Shown: in pieces, positions 16,743 to 25,261 of the stretch
How positions within the stretch are numbered: position 1 is the stretch's first letter
How the letters are laid out: each line of letters opens with the position of its first letter
Assembly: GCA_037131145.1 (NCBI GenBank)
Contig: JBAXRP010000001.1
Coordinates: forward strand, 1-64,000
Direction of reading: 5' to 3'
DNA from: CAIVAT01 sp037131145
GTDB taxonomy: Bacteria; Bacteroidota; Bacteroidia; Bacteroidales; FEN-979
DNA length: 64,000 nucleotides
Translations under genes and position numbers: made by a program
The notes under the pieces: model-generated
What the model saw: the letters and a program-made list of their open reading frames with translations, nothing else
Told to the model about the DNA's origin: nothing
Databases searched by the model: none

Positions 16743-18614
16743 TTGAAAAATAGTTACGATGTAATTGTTGTTGGCGCTGGTCATGCAGGTTGTGAAGCAG
16801 CTTCTGCTGCTGCAACACTAGGATCCAAAGTTTTGTTGATTACCATGAATATGATGAACATGGCACAAATGTCATGCAATCCTTCTATTGGAGGAATTGC
16901 CAAAGGACAGATTGTTCGGGAAATTGACGCATTAGGAGGATTTACTGGAATTGTTACAGACAGAACCATGATTCAATTCCGAATGCTGAACAAATCAAAG
17001 GGTCCAGCGATGTGGAGTCCCCGCTCCCAAAATGATCGGATAAAATTTTCACAGGAATGGAGGCGAATTTTGGAAACAAACTCTAATGTAGATTTCTGGC
17101 AGGATTTTGTTTTCGATCTAATTCTTAAAAATGGAAAAATTATTGGAGTTAAAACAGGAATGGGACTCAAATTTGAATCCCGGTCAGTTGTTTTAGCAAA
17201 CGGAACGTTTCTTAATGGCATGATATACATTGGGGAAAAGAAGTTTTCAGGGGGTAGAATCGGCGAACGATCATCAATGAATCTTTCTGATAATATATTA
17301 AAATCAGGTTTTGTCTCAAACAGAATGAAAACCGGAACACCTGCTCGGGTGGATGGAAGATCCCTGGATTTCTCTAAAATGGAAGAACAACCTGGAGATG
17401 AAAACCCTGGTAAGTTTTCCTTTTCTGAAACCCCTCCATTAAAAACTCAGCGAAGTTGTTTTCTTACTTATACAAATGAGGAAGTACACGACATTTTAAG
17501 AACCGGATTTGATCGCTCCCCTATGTATTCAGGAAGAATTATTGGTCGAGGTCCGAGATATTGTCCTTCCATTGAAGACAAAATTGATCGGTTTGCTTCC
17601 CGAAACAGGCATCAGTTATTTATTGAACCGGAAGGCTGGAATACCGTTGAATTCTATGTTAATGGATTTTCTTCCTCCTTGCCTGAAGATATACAGTTTA
17701 AAGCCCTAATGAAAGTTAAAGGATTTGAAAAAGCAAAGTTTTTCCGTCCTGGTTATGCAATAGAATACGATTATTTTCCACCAGAACAGTTATATTCAAA
17801 TTTAGAAACAAAAATAATTGAAAACCTTTTTTTTGCAGGCCAAATTAATGGAACAACTGGTTATGAGGAGGCTTCTGCGCAAGGTCTAATTGCTGGCATA
17901 AATGCTCATTTGAAGGTTAATAATCAAAAGCCATTAGTTCTTAAACGTTCTGAAGCATATATTGGTGTACTAATAGATGATCTAATTACAAAAGGTACCG
18001 AAGAACCATACAGAATGTTCACCTCCAGAGCGGAATACAGATTACTTCTTAGACAAGATAATGCCGACCAACGTTTAACCGGTATTGCTCATGAACTTGG
18101 TCTTGTTTCACATGACCGACTCAGAGGTGTTTCTGAAAAATACGAAAAAGTAAATCATTTGACCAGATTTCTTAAAAACCAGACTCTTAAACCAGAGGAT
18201 ATTAATTCTATTCTTCTTGAAAACAATTCTGCTCCAACTACACAGAAACAAAAAGCTGCGAATTTTCTTCTCAGACCTCATGTTTTCCTAAATGATTTGA
18301 TTTCAAAAATTGATATACTAAAATCATATTTAGAAGAGCACTGCCTGGATAATTTCGAGATTATCAACGAGGCAGAATTAGTAATAAAATACGAAAGTTA
18401 TATCGAAAAAGAACAAATGCTTGCTGACAAAATGGCTAATCTTGAAAATCTTTTCATCCCAAATAATTTTAATTTCAATAAAATTACCTCATTATCCATC
18501 GAAGCCAGAGAAAAACTTACAAAGATTAAACCTTCTTCAATAGGACAGGCAACAAGGATTAGCGGTGTATCTCCTGCTGATATTTCGGTGCTTATTGTCT
18601 TCCTTGGAAGATAA
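16743..18614 (+). CDS. mnmG: tRNA uridine-5-carboxymethylaminomethyl modification enzyme MnmG (GidA)
   Basis: 623 residues from a TTG start at 16743 (the frame is closed shortly upstream by the parS-containing gap). With MnmE it installs cmnm5 at U34 of tRNAs. The FAD-binding Rossmann motif is VIVVGAGHAGCEAASAAA at residues ~6-23, followed by the family signature CNPSIGGIAKGQIVREID. AMWSPRSQNDR, GTPARVDGRSLDFS, FFAGQINGTTGYEEASAQG and the C-terminal MnmE-binding helices are also present. The gene is bracketed by two parS sites, the second overlapping the bases just after its TAA. gidA commonly lies near chromosome origins. Confidence 0.97.
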   Translation: MKNSYDVIVVGAGHAGCEAASAAATLGSKVLLITMNMMNMAQMSCNPSIGGIAKGQIVREIDALGGFTGIVTDRTMIQFRMLNKSKGPAMWSPRSQNDRIKFSQEWRRILETNSNVDFWQDFVFDLILKNGKIIGVKTGMGLKFESRSVVLANGTFLNGMIYIGEKKFSGGRIGERSSMNLSDNILKSGFVSNRMKTGTPARVDGRSLDFSKMEEQPGDENPGKFSFSETPPLKTQRSCFLTYTNEEVHDILRTGFDRSPMYSGRIIGRGPRYCPSIEDKIDRFASRNRHQLFIEPEGWNTVEFYVNGFSSSLPEDIQFKALMKVKGFEKAKFFRPGYAIEYDYFPPEQLYSNLETKIIENLFFAGQINGTTGYEEASAQGLIAGINAHLKVNNQKPLVLKRSEAYIGVLIDDLITKGTEEPYRMFTSRAEYRLLLRQDNADQRLTGIAHELGLVSHDRLRGVSEKYEKVNHLTRFLKNQTLKPEDINSILLENNSAPTTQKQKAANFLLRPHVFLNDLISKIDILKSYLEEHCLDNFEIINEAELVIKYESYIEKEQMLADKMANLENLFIPNNFNFNKITSLSIEAREKLTKIKPSSIGQATRISGVSPADISVLIVFLGR

Positions 18615-18630
18615 TGTTCCACGTGAAACA
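18615..18630. promoter_or_regulatory. parS: parS-type centromere site 2
   Basis: TGTTCCACGTGAAACA differs from the perfect palindrome by one base and fits the TGTTNCACGTGAAACA consensus. It starts at the base after the mnmG stop codon and precedes the methyltransferase ATG at 18638 by 7 bases. It lies 1.9 kb from the first site. Confidence 0.85.
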
Positions 18631-18637
18631 TTTTTTT

Positions 18638-19528
18638 ATGACTGAACTATTATCAATTTGCCCCATTTGCCAACTAACTAATTTTAACCTTTTTCTTTCC
18701 ATTAAAGATCATTTTCTTTCAAAGGAAATATTTCATATCATGCAATGTTCCTCCTGTGGGTTTAGGTTTGTAAATCCCAGACCTAATACCTCTGATATGA
18801 AGCATTATTACCAATCTGAATCTTACATTTCTCATGATGCTTCAAAAAGTGATTTGCTTAGCCAAATTTATAAGCTTGCCAGAAATATTTCTCTTCGAAA
18901 TAAATATTATCTTGTCCGACAGTATTGTGAAACAGGGCCAATCCTTGATTTTGGTTGTGGTACCGGTGAATTTCTTGCTTATTGCAAAAAAAAAAGACAT
19001 CAGGTAGTAGGGATTGAACCCAATGATAAAGCGAGAGATTTTGCAATAAATCAACAAAAATTAGCCGTTTTTACCGATCTTAATTCTCTTGGAGTAAACT
19101 TGCGAACTTTTGATTGCATTACTTTGTGGCATGTTTTAGAACATGTTCATGACCTGGATCAAACACTTACTAAAATTAATACCCTACTTTCTACTAAAGG
19201 AACTTTGATTATTGCAGTTCCAAATTGCAATTCCCCGGACGCACGCAAATATAAAACATTTTGGGCCGCTTATGATGTTCCTCGACACCTCTATCATTTT
19301 ACAGTCGAATCATTTACCAGATTAGCTGCTCGTCATCATTTTATTGTGGAAAAAATTCTTCCACAAAAACTTGACGCTTATTATGTTTCAATGCTTAGTG
19401 AAAAATACCAAAATGGAAAAAACAAATATTTTTGTTCATTACTTAATGGGTTTCGCTCCAATTTCCTTGCAAAGAAAGACAATATGGGTTATTCCAGCCA
19501 GATTTTCATCCTCCACAGGATAACTTGA
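18638..19528 (+). CDS. Class I SAM-dependent methyltransferase with N-terminal zinc ribbon
   Basis: 296 residues from the ATG at 18638. An in-frame ATG at 18614 overlaps the mnmG stop, but the extra residues (MFHVKHFF) are only the translation of the parS site, so the inner start is preferred. Residues ~7-45 contain two CxxC pairs (CPICQ and CSSCGFRFVNPRP), a treble-clef or zinc-ribbon arrangement typical of Methyltransf_23-type proteins. The SAM-binding motif I is ILDFGCGTGEFLAYC and the post-motif WHVLEHVHDLD is present. The substrate cannot be told; relatives are often found in surface-polysaccharide or lipid modification. It may be cotranscribed with mnmG. Confidence 0.8.
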   Translation: MTELLSICPICQLTNFNLFLSIKDHFLSKEIFHIMQCSSCGFRFVNPRPNTSDMKHYYQSESYISHDASKSDLLSQIYKLARNISLRNKYYLVRQYCETGPILDFGCGTGEFLAYCKKKRHQVVGIEPNDKARDFAINQQKLAVFTDLNSLGVNLRTFDCITLWHVLEHVHDLDQTLTKINTLLSTKGTLIIAVPNCNSPDARKYKTFWAAYDVPRHLYHFTVESFTRLAARHHFIVEKILPQKLDAYYVSMLSEKYQNGKNKYFCSLLNGFRSNFLAKKDNMGYSSQIFILHRIT

Positions 19529-19646
19529 CTATTTTAAGCCCCCTAATGCATTCTAAGTTCATTCTAAGCAAACCTGCCATCTTGTTTGAAATAAACGTTT
19601 ATATGCAATCTTATACAGTGATAATATTTCTCAACCTATCTGAACA

Positions 19647-22600
19647 TTGACCAAATTTAAAATAGAAATATTTAGATTCCAAAAATTTCAACCCCTTATA
19701 GTTGCCGGGATTATTTTTTTGATGATACCTTTTACAGATTGGTGTATCAACAGGATAAATATTCCAGAAAATATTTTATTGGTTTTCAACCAGAAAATTA
19801 TTATTGAAGAGAAAGCTCTTACGGTTTTCGTCGAGACTATTTCAACAAACATTGACCCCAACACTCTATCCAATGCAACAGGAGATTCTATTTACAAATT
19901 AATAAATCACGAAAAACCGAAAATATCCTTATTCATTTTCAGAAACGATTCTTTAATATTTTGGAACAGTAACAGGGAAATTTTTCCAACAGATTTAGTA
20001 AAATCATCAGAAACTGGTTTTCAGATACTCCACCTTCAAAATGGGTGGTATAGCGTTTACACAAAAACGATTGTATCCTGTAAGTTTATAGCCTTCGCCT
20101 TAATAAAGAATGAGTATCCGATCACCAATTCCTATTTGAAGAATTGCTTTTCTGAACAATTTTCATTGCCAGAAAATGTATCATTATCTGTAAAAACAAC
20201 AGCTTATCCGGTTTTTTCAGCTAATAATAAATATCTTGTCAGCTTGGTATTACCTCCTCAACTCTTTTATAAACTGCGTATTCCCGAATCTTTTCAACTC
20301 TCAAATAATTTTTCTATAGTTTGGTATTTTGTATTATTCCTTCTTGGAACCTGTTTTCTTCTACTATTTATCTACCGTATATTCCTGAGTTTAAACTACT
20401 TTAAAATTCGTAAAATTCAGTTTTTGCTTTCTATTTCGTCTATCGTACTCGTTTTACGCATTATTCAGTTCTATTTACAATTTCCCGAACATTTGTATCA
20501 AACCGAAATATTTAGTCCCGCTTTATACTCTTCTTCCTTTATTCTCCCATCCCTTGGCGATTTTTTTTTTAATTCACTGCTCATCTTTTATATAACCTGG
20601 ATAATAGGCAAAGTAAATTCTGTTAATCAAAGTAAAACATTTGATACTAAAGTCATGTTTATCGAATACCAAGTCTTATTAGTTGTTTTATTTAGCCTTT
20701 TTGCTATTCTCGAATTTCTCATTACCGACCTAATTATCAATTCCTCATTTTCACTGAATTTCCAGAATATCTCAGATCTGACCCCGATAAGCATATTCGG
20801 ATTACTCATCCTCGCTTTGTTGTCGGGTGCCTTTTTGATTATTTCTAACCAATTATTGGACAAGATTTTCTCAATTTCCTCAAAAATCGAATGGCTAATT
20901 TTCGGGTTGATTGTCTCTTCTATTCTATATGGAATTACATGCAAGGCTACATCTATTAAGATAAATTATGCTATAATTTTGTTTTTTTTTGTTAACGCTG
21001 TCTTTTATTGGTATTTAAAATCAATGCAAATTCCGAAGTATTCAATCCAACACATACTTTTCTTGTTATTATTTTATTCTATACTTGCAACGTTTCTTTT
21101 AAATCGGGCAAATACTCTCAAAGAAAACAACAAAGTGAACTTGCTCGCGCTTAACCTTATATCCAAACAAAATCCTGTTACTGAAGACCGATATTATCAG
21201 ATTGCGGGAAAACTAAGATCTGACTCGATATTGAAAAGGATGCTTCTTTCTGAAAACTCACATGAGTATTATTCTGATAGTCTTGATATCTATTTAAAAA
21301 CACGCTATTTTAAAGATTACTGGCGCATGTATAATATTCAGATCACTTTGTGCAAACCTAGGCAGGAACTTCGTGTGGAACCCAAGCAATACCTTATTGA
21401 TTGCAACCTTTTTTTTCAAAATCTGATCATCAATTACGGTGAAACAACTTCGACGCCAGGTCTGTATTATCTTGATAATGGATATGGAAAAGAATACTAC
21501 CTCGCATTTTTGAATTTTTTGGAATCAAACGCAATTACCAAAAATCAAGCACAGTTATATATCGAGTTTACGATAACTGGCACAATCCCTGATCCAGGAT
21601 ACCCTGGATTATTGCTCGATAAGGGTCGCAAGGATCCCACTCTACGTTCAAATTACACTTATGCATTTTATCAGCAAGGTCGCTTGGTTCATGTTGTTGG
21701 TAACGCTAATTATTTGTTTGAATTAGCAACCTACCCGCACTATTCCAGCGTCAGTCCATATTTTTATGATAATGATCTCAAACATTTTCACTTCAAGATT
21801 AATGAGGATTGCGACTTGCTGATCAGCAAAACAAGGAATGGTTTTTTTTCGGAAATCACGCCTTTTTCTTACCTTTTCTTCCTCTATTCCTTCATGGCGC
21901 TTATTATCACTGGGTTTAATATGGTGCAAAAAGGAATCTATTCCAAACCTGTTGACCTGCGTACTAAATTGCAAATATCTTTAACGAGCCTTCTTATTCT
22001 TACCATGGTCATCATTGGGATAGTACAGATTATATATATTATCAATATTAATGAAAAGAAAAACATTGATTTTTTACGAGAAAAAGCATTTTCAGTGCTA
22101 ACTGAGTTTCAGCACAAATTCGGCGGGGCTGGGGTTGCTTCCGACGTTATCAACAGGAAAAATGAAAATTTTCTTATTAAGCTTTCAAATATTTTCTTTT
22201 GTGATATAAATTTTTATAATGTGCGGGGATTCTTAATTTCTTCTAGTCGCCATGAAATATTCCATGCAGGGCTGATCTCGGAACGAATCAACCCTTTTGC
22301 CTATCAGAAAATGATCATTGAACACAATTCAATTCTTATCCAGGAGGAAGTAATCGGAAATATGAAATTCGGTTCTGTATATCTTCCTATGCACAACGAT
22401 CAGGGTAATTTACTGGGATATATTAATTTGCCATATTTTTCTCGACTAGATGATTTAAAAAAGGAGATTTCCTCTTTTCTCGTAACTTTTGTCAATATTT
22501 ATATTCTTATAATTTTATCAGGCGCTCTGATTTCATTTTTACTTGCCAATTATATAACCTCCCCGTTGGCCTTACTTTCAACGAAAATGTCGCTACTACG

Positions 22601-23423
22601 ACTTGGAAAACCGAATGAGAAAATTTTATGGAAAAACAACGATGAAATAGGACGTTTGGTGGCTGATTACAACAGGATGGTTGATGCACTTGATAACAGT
22701 GCAAATCAATTAGCTCTAAAGGAACGAGAAAGCGCCTGGCGGGAAATGGCGAGACAAGTAGCTCACGAAATTAAAAATCCGTTAACACCCATGAAACTGA
22801 GCGCCCAGTATCTTCAGAAATCATGGATTGAACATGCGCCAGATATGGGGCAACGGATTGCTCGTTTTACCAAAACCCTTGTAGAACAGATAGATACTCT
22901 TTCAACCATTGCCTCCGATTTTTCAGGTTTTGCTAAAATGACTCCCCCAATATTTGAGCGATTCGATATTGTTGAAGTTATTAACACGGTATTAGCATTG
23001 TATCCCGAATCTACCAATATCAGATATGTTTTTGAATCAGAAAATAACGCCTCAGAAATTCTTTCTGATCGTTTTCAATTTATACGTGTTTTGACAAATC
23101 TAATCAACAATGCAGTTCAGGCAATTGGTTCCCGAAAGGATGGATTAATCCGAATAATTCTGCATGAAACCTCTTATCACCTAATTATTAAGGTTTCAGA
23201 TAATGGGATCGGCATTCCCGCCGACCGGGCATCAAATATATTTCAACCCGATTTTACTACAAAAACTGGAGGGATGGGATTGGGACTTGCCATTGTAAAG
23301 GGTATAATCTTGGATCTGAGGGGTGAAATTTCTTTTACTTCCATTGAAAACACAGGCACGAATTTTACTATAAGCCTTCCTAAAAATATAAAAAATAACG
23401 ATGGCAAATCCATTCAGAACTAA
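19647..23423 (+). CDS. Large multi-pass NtrY-like sensor histidine kinase
   Basis: 1258 residues from a TTG start. The first ~480 residues have a single N-terminal membrane segment, a ~190-residue extracytoplasmic part, then about eight to ten further segments (from FSIVWYFVLFLLGTCFLLL onward). A second extracytoplasmic region (~485-745) and three more segments lead to a HAMP domain at ~960-1015 (NYITSPLALLSTKMSLL). The kinase core follows: phosphoacceptor His1040 in RQVAHEIKNPLTPMKLS, N box NLINNAVQAIG (~1150), G1 DNGIGIPADRA and G2 GMGLGLAIVKG (~1208). The core resembles NtrY. No response regulator is adjacent. Its last 23 bases overlap gldH. Confidence 0.85.
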   Translation: MTKFKIEIFRFQKFQPLIVAGIIFLMIPFTDWCINRINIPENILLVFNQKIIIEEKALTVFVETISTNIDPNTLSNATGDSIYKLINHEKPKISLFIFRNDSLIFWNSNREIFPTDLVKSSETGFQILHLQNGWYSVYTKTIVSCKFIAFALIKNEYPITNSYLKNCFSEQFSLPENVSLSVKTTAYPVFSANNKYLVSLVLPPQLFYKLRIPESFQLSNNFSIVWYFVLFLLGTCFLLLFIYRIFLSLNYFKIRKIQFLLSISSIVLVLRIIQFYLQFPEHLYQTEIFSPALYSSSFILPSLGDFFFNSLLIFYITWIIGKVNSVNQSKTFDTKVMFIEYQVLLVVLFSLFAILEFLITDLIINSSFSLNFQNISDLTPISIFGLLILALLSGAFLIISNQLLDKIFSISSKIEWLIFGLIVSSILYGITCKATSIKINYAIILFFFVNAVFYWYLKSMQIPKYSIQHILFLLLFYSILATFLLNRANTLKENNKVNLLALNLISKQNPVTEDRYYQIAGKLRSDSILKRMLLSENSHEYYSDSLDIYLKTRYFKDYWRMYNIQITLCKPRQELRVEPKQYLIDCNLFFQNLIINYGETTSTPGLYYLDNGYGKEYYLAFLNFLESNAITKNQAQLYIEFTITGTIPDPGYPGLLLDKGRKDPTLRSNYTYAFYQQGRLVHVVGNANYLFELATYPHYSSVSPYFYDNDLKHFHFKINEDCDLLISKTRNGFFSEITPFSYLFFLYSFMALIITGFNMVQKGIYSKPVDLRTKLQISLTSLLILTMVIIGIVQIIYIININEKKNIDFLREKAFSVLTEFQHKFGGAGVASDVINRKNENFLIKLSNIFFCDINFYNVRGFLISSSRHEIFHAGLISERINPFAYQKMIIEHNSILIQEEVIGNMKFGSVYLPMHNDQGNLLGYINLPYFSRLDDLKKEISSFLVTFVNIYILIILSGALISFLLANYITSPLALLSTKMSLLRLGKPNEKILWKNNDEIGRLVADYNRMVDALDNSANQLALKERESAWREMARQVAHEIKNPLTPMKLSAQYLQKSWIEHAPDMGQRIARFTKTLVEQIDTLSTIASDFSGFAKMTPPIFERFDIVEVINTVLALYPESTNIRYVFESENNASEILSDRFQFIRVLTNLINNAVQAIGSRKDGLIRIILHETSYHLIIKVSDNGIGIPADRASNIFQPDFTTKTGGMGLGLAIVKGIILDLRGEISFTSIENTGTNFTISLPKNIKNNDGKSIQN

Positions 23424-23889
23424 AAGAGTATTTATCTTTGTTTATATCTTATTTTTAATGCTTAACCAAGCTTGCATCCGGGAAAAACCAACTGAATTAT
23501 ATCATAAATTTCCCGGAAACCAATGGGATAGATTTAACTTTTTGAGTTTTGAAATTCCGATTGAAAAATCAAATGAAACTTATGACATTCTTTTGCTATT
23601 CAGTTTCACACCCGAATATCCATACGAGACACTTTTTTTTAACATGGACTTGAAAACGCCATCGGGGGAGGAGCGAATCAATGAATATCAGTTGAAAATA
23701 AAAACTAAAGACGGAAAATTTCTTGGTGAAGTTAAGGGTGATTCCTGTCAGCTTTCCATTACCTTGAAGCGGTATTTAAAAATTACAAAACCAGGCATTC
23801 TAAAGATTGAACTCGAAAATCTGATCCCACGTATGACAACACAAGGGATATCAGGAGTTGTAATCAGTATAATGCATTCAGGCAAGTAG
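23401..23889 (+). CDS. gldH: Gliding-motility / T9SS-associated lipoprotein GldH
   Basis: 162 residues. The N-terminus is a lipoprotein signal (FVYILFLMLNQAC, lipobox Cys near residue 25). The remaining beta-rich domain, with DRFNFLSFEIPI, ILLLFSFTPEYPYETLFFNM and RYLKITKPGILKIELENLIP, fits the GldH family. GldH is needed for gliding in Flavobacterium and has homologues in non-gliding Bacteroidota that have a type IX secretion system; its exact role is not settled. The gene begins inside the 3' end of the histidine kinase gene (23-base overlap), so the two are probably translated from one transcript. Its stop overlaps the convergent riboflavin kinase gene by 12 bases. Confidence 0.8.
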   Translation: MANPFRTKRVFIFVYILFLMLNQACIREKPTELYHKFPGNQWDRFNFLSFEIPIEKSNETYDILLLFSFTPEYPYETLFFNMDLKTPSGEERINEYQLKIKTKDGKFLGEVKGDSCQLSITLKRYLKITKPGILKIELENLIPRMTTQGISGVVISIMHSGK

Positions 23890-24330
23890 ATATAACGCCT
23901 TTCGTTTATCCTCACGAATTTGAAATGCGAGTTCATCAAGATTCTTGAACTTTATTTCGGCACGTATTCTGTCAATAAATTTAACGACCAGGGTTTTTCC
24001 ATATAGATCCTCGGAAAAATCGAATATATGAATTTCCACTCTCATTGTTTTTCCATCAACAGTTGGTCGAATTCCAGCGTTCGCAATTCCTTTCAAAACA
24101 CGCATTTCGACTACAGTATTAACAGCATAAACTCCATAAGGTGGTAAAAATAGATTGTTATCATCTAGTTCAAGATTGGCAGTTGGAAAACCCAACTTCC
24201 TACCCAAATGATTTCCATGAACCACGATACCTGTAATCGAATAAATATCTCCAGTAAGTTGAATAAATAGCCGCATGTTTCCCTCTGCAAGAGCGACTTT
24301 TGCTATCTCTGAAAACTTCTCAGGATTCAT
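23878..24330 (-). CDS. Stand-alone riboflavin kinase domain (C-terminal half of RibF)
   Basis: 150 residues. It matches only the flavokinase half of bifunctional bacterial RibF (normally ~310 residues): a linker-like helix (KFSEIAKVALAEGNM), then YSITGIVVHGNHLGRKLGFPTANLEL with the G-x-x-x-G-R-x-L-G-F-P-T-A-N signature, LPPYGVYAV, GIANAGIRPTV and the acidic VEIHIFDFSEDLYG. The FMN adenylyltransferase half is absent and the bases upstream belong to another gene, so this is a complete short gene and not a truncation at the edge. It would phosphorylate riboflavin to FMN. It lies 5 bases behind the respiratory operon. Confidence 0.85.
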   Translation of the reverse strand: MNPEKFSEIAKVALAEGNMRLFIQLTGDIYSITGIVVHGNHLGRKLGFPTANLELDDNNLFLPPYGVYAVNTVVEMRVLKGIANAGIRPTVDGKTMRVEIHIFDFSEDLYGKTLVVKFIDRIRAEIKFKNLDELAFQIREDKRKALYLLA

Positions 24331-24335
24331 CCACG

Positions 24336-25235
24336 TTAGAAAAGATTCTTATCTTTTTTACTAAGCCTTTTAATCATAATCAACTCATAAACCGCATAAA
24401 TATAATGAGCCCACACACCTAAAAGCATGACTATAAGTGTAATTATCATCCACATGGGAGCAATAGGAGTCCATAATTCCCGCGAAGGAACTTCCGCCTT
24501 GTAATATTGTTTTGGTACGCCCCAGTTTATAGTGTTTTTACCCTCCACAGCTCCATAAACGTCATGCTCTTCAATTCTCGCAATCACAACAAGGTTTCCC
24601 AGAGTATCTCCAACAATCTCTTTTGGAAACTCAAGTGTTCCTGTTCCCGTTTCATCCAGCGAAATCTCGCCAATTTTAAGAAGGCTGAAAAGCCTTGGTA
24701 CATATATAATAACAGTTTCTTTAGAAATCGGAATTACCTCTCTTTTCGCATTTTTCTGAGTTGCTGTAACTTTTAGTGTTTTAACAGAATCCTCGATGCT
24801 GAAAAAAAGCTTAAGACTAGCGGGTTTTGCGGTAAAAGAGGCCTCAGCGTCCTGATATCTATCGGTTCCGGTAAATTTTGCCAAGTATGAAATCATTCCG
24901 TCTTTGTTTGTCGGTAAACCAGAATGCGAGAAAGTAAATTTGGCAATTCCCTCTTGATTTGTTTTAACTTTCCCAATTACCATGTTAGATGTTTCCCCAA
25001 TCACAATAAATTCAATCTGAGCATCTTCGAGGGCAAGTGTAATGTCTCCACGTTTGATAAGCAGCGTAGCTGTGAGGTTCACTGAATCCTGCGGACCACA
25101 TAAATAGCCCAAAGTAAGCCGGGTTTCTATAGTCATATTTACAGAATCCGACTTTTCCTCTGCTTTCAGATAGTTTGGTTGCATCATTGTGATGCACAAA
25201 ACCAAAATGGTCATAAAAGAGTTATAATTTTTCAT
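24336..25235 (-). CDS. Unknown exported Ig-like protein with C-terminal membrane anchor
   Basis: 299 residues from the ATG at 25235 (an ATG three codons upstream at 25244 is also possible). A signal peptide (MKNYNSFMTILVLCITMMQPNYLKA) leads into a ~220-residue beta-rich region that reads as two Ig-like or invasin-like sandwiches (LTATLLIKRGDITLALEDAQ, IGKVKTNQEGIAKFTF). Near residue 260 is one membrane helix (MWMIITLIVMLLGVWAHYIYAVYEL) and a short basic cytoplasmic tail. I do not recognise the family. Its place directly behind the NrfD gene (17-26 bases, depending on the start) suggests an accessory or anchoring subunit of the quinone-linked complex. Confidence 0.6.
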   Translation of the reverse strand: MKNYNSFMTILVLCITMMQPNYLKAEEKSDSVNMTIETRLTLGYLCGPQDSVNLTATLLIKRGDITLALEDAQIEFIVIGETSNMVIGKVKTNQEGIAKFTFSHSGLPTNKDGMISYLAKFTGTDRYQDAEASFTAKPASLKLFFSIEDSVKTLKVTATQKNAKREVIPISKETVIIYVPRLFSLLKIGEISLDETGTGTLEFPKEIVGDTLGNLVVIARIEEHDVYGAVEGKNTINWGVPKQYYKAEVPSRELWTPIAPMWMIITLIVMLLGVWAHYIYAVYELIMIKRLSKKDKNLF

Positions 25236-25261
25236 AATGATCATTTAATTTCAGTTTAGTT

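Noticed and set aside
18614..18637. Eight-residue N-terminal extension of the methyltransferase (MFHVKHFF)
   Set aside because: These codons are the translation of the parS palindrome; the Met at 18638 starts a normal protein.
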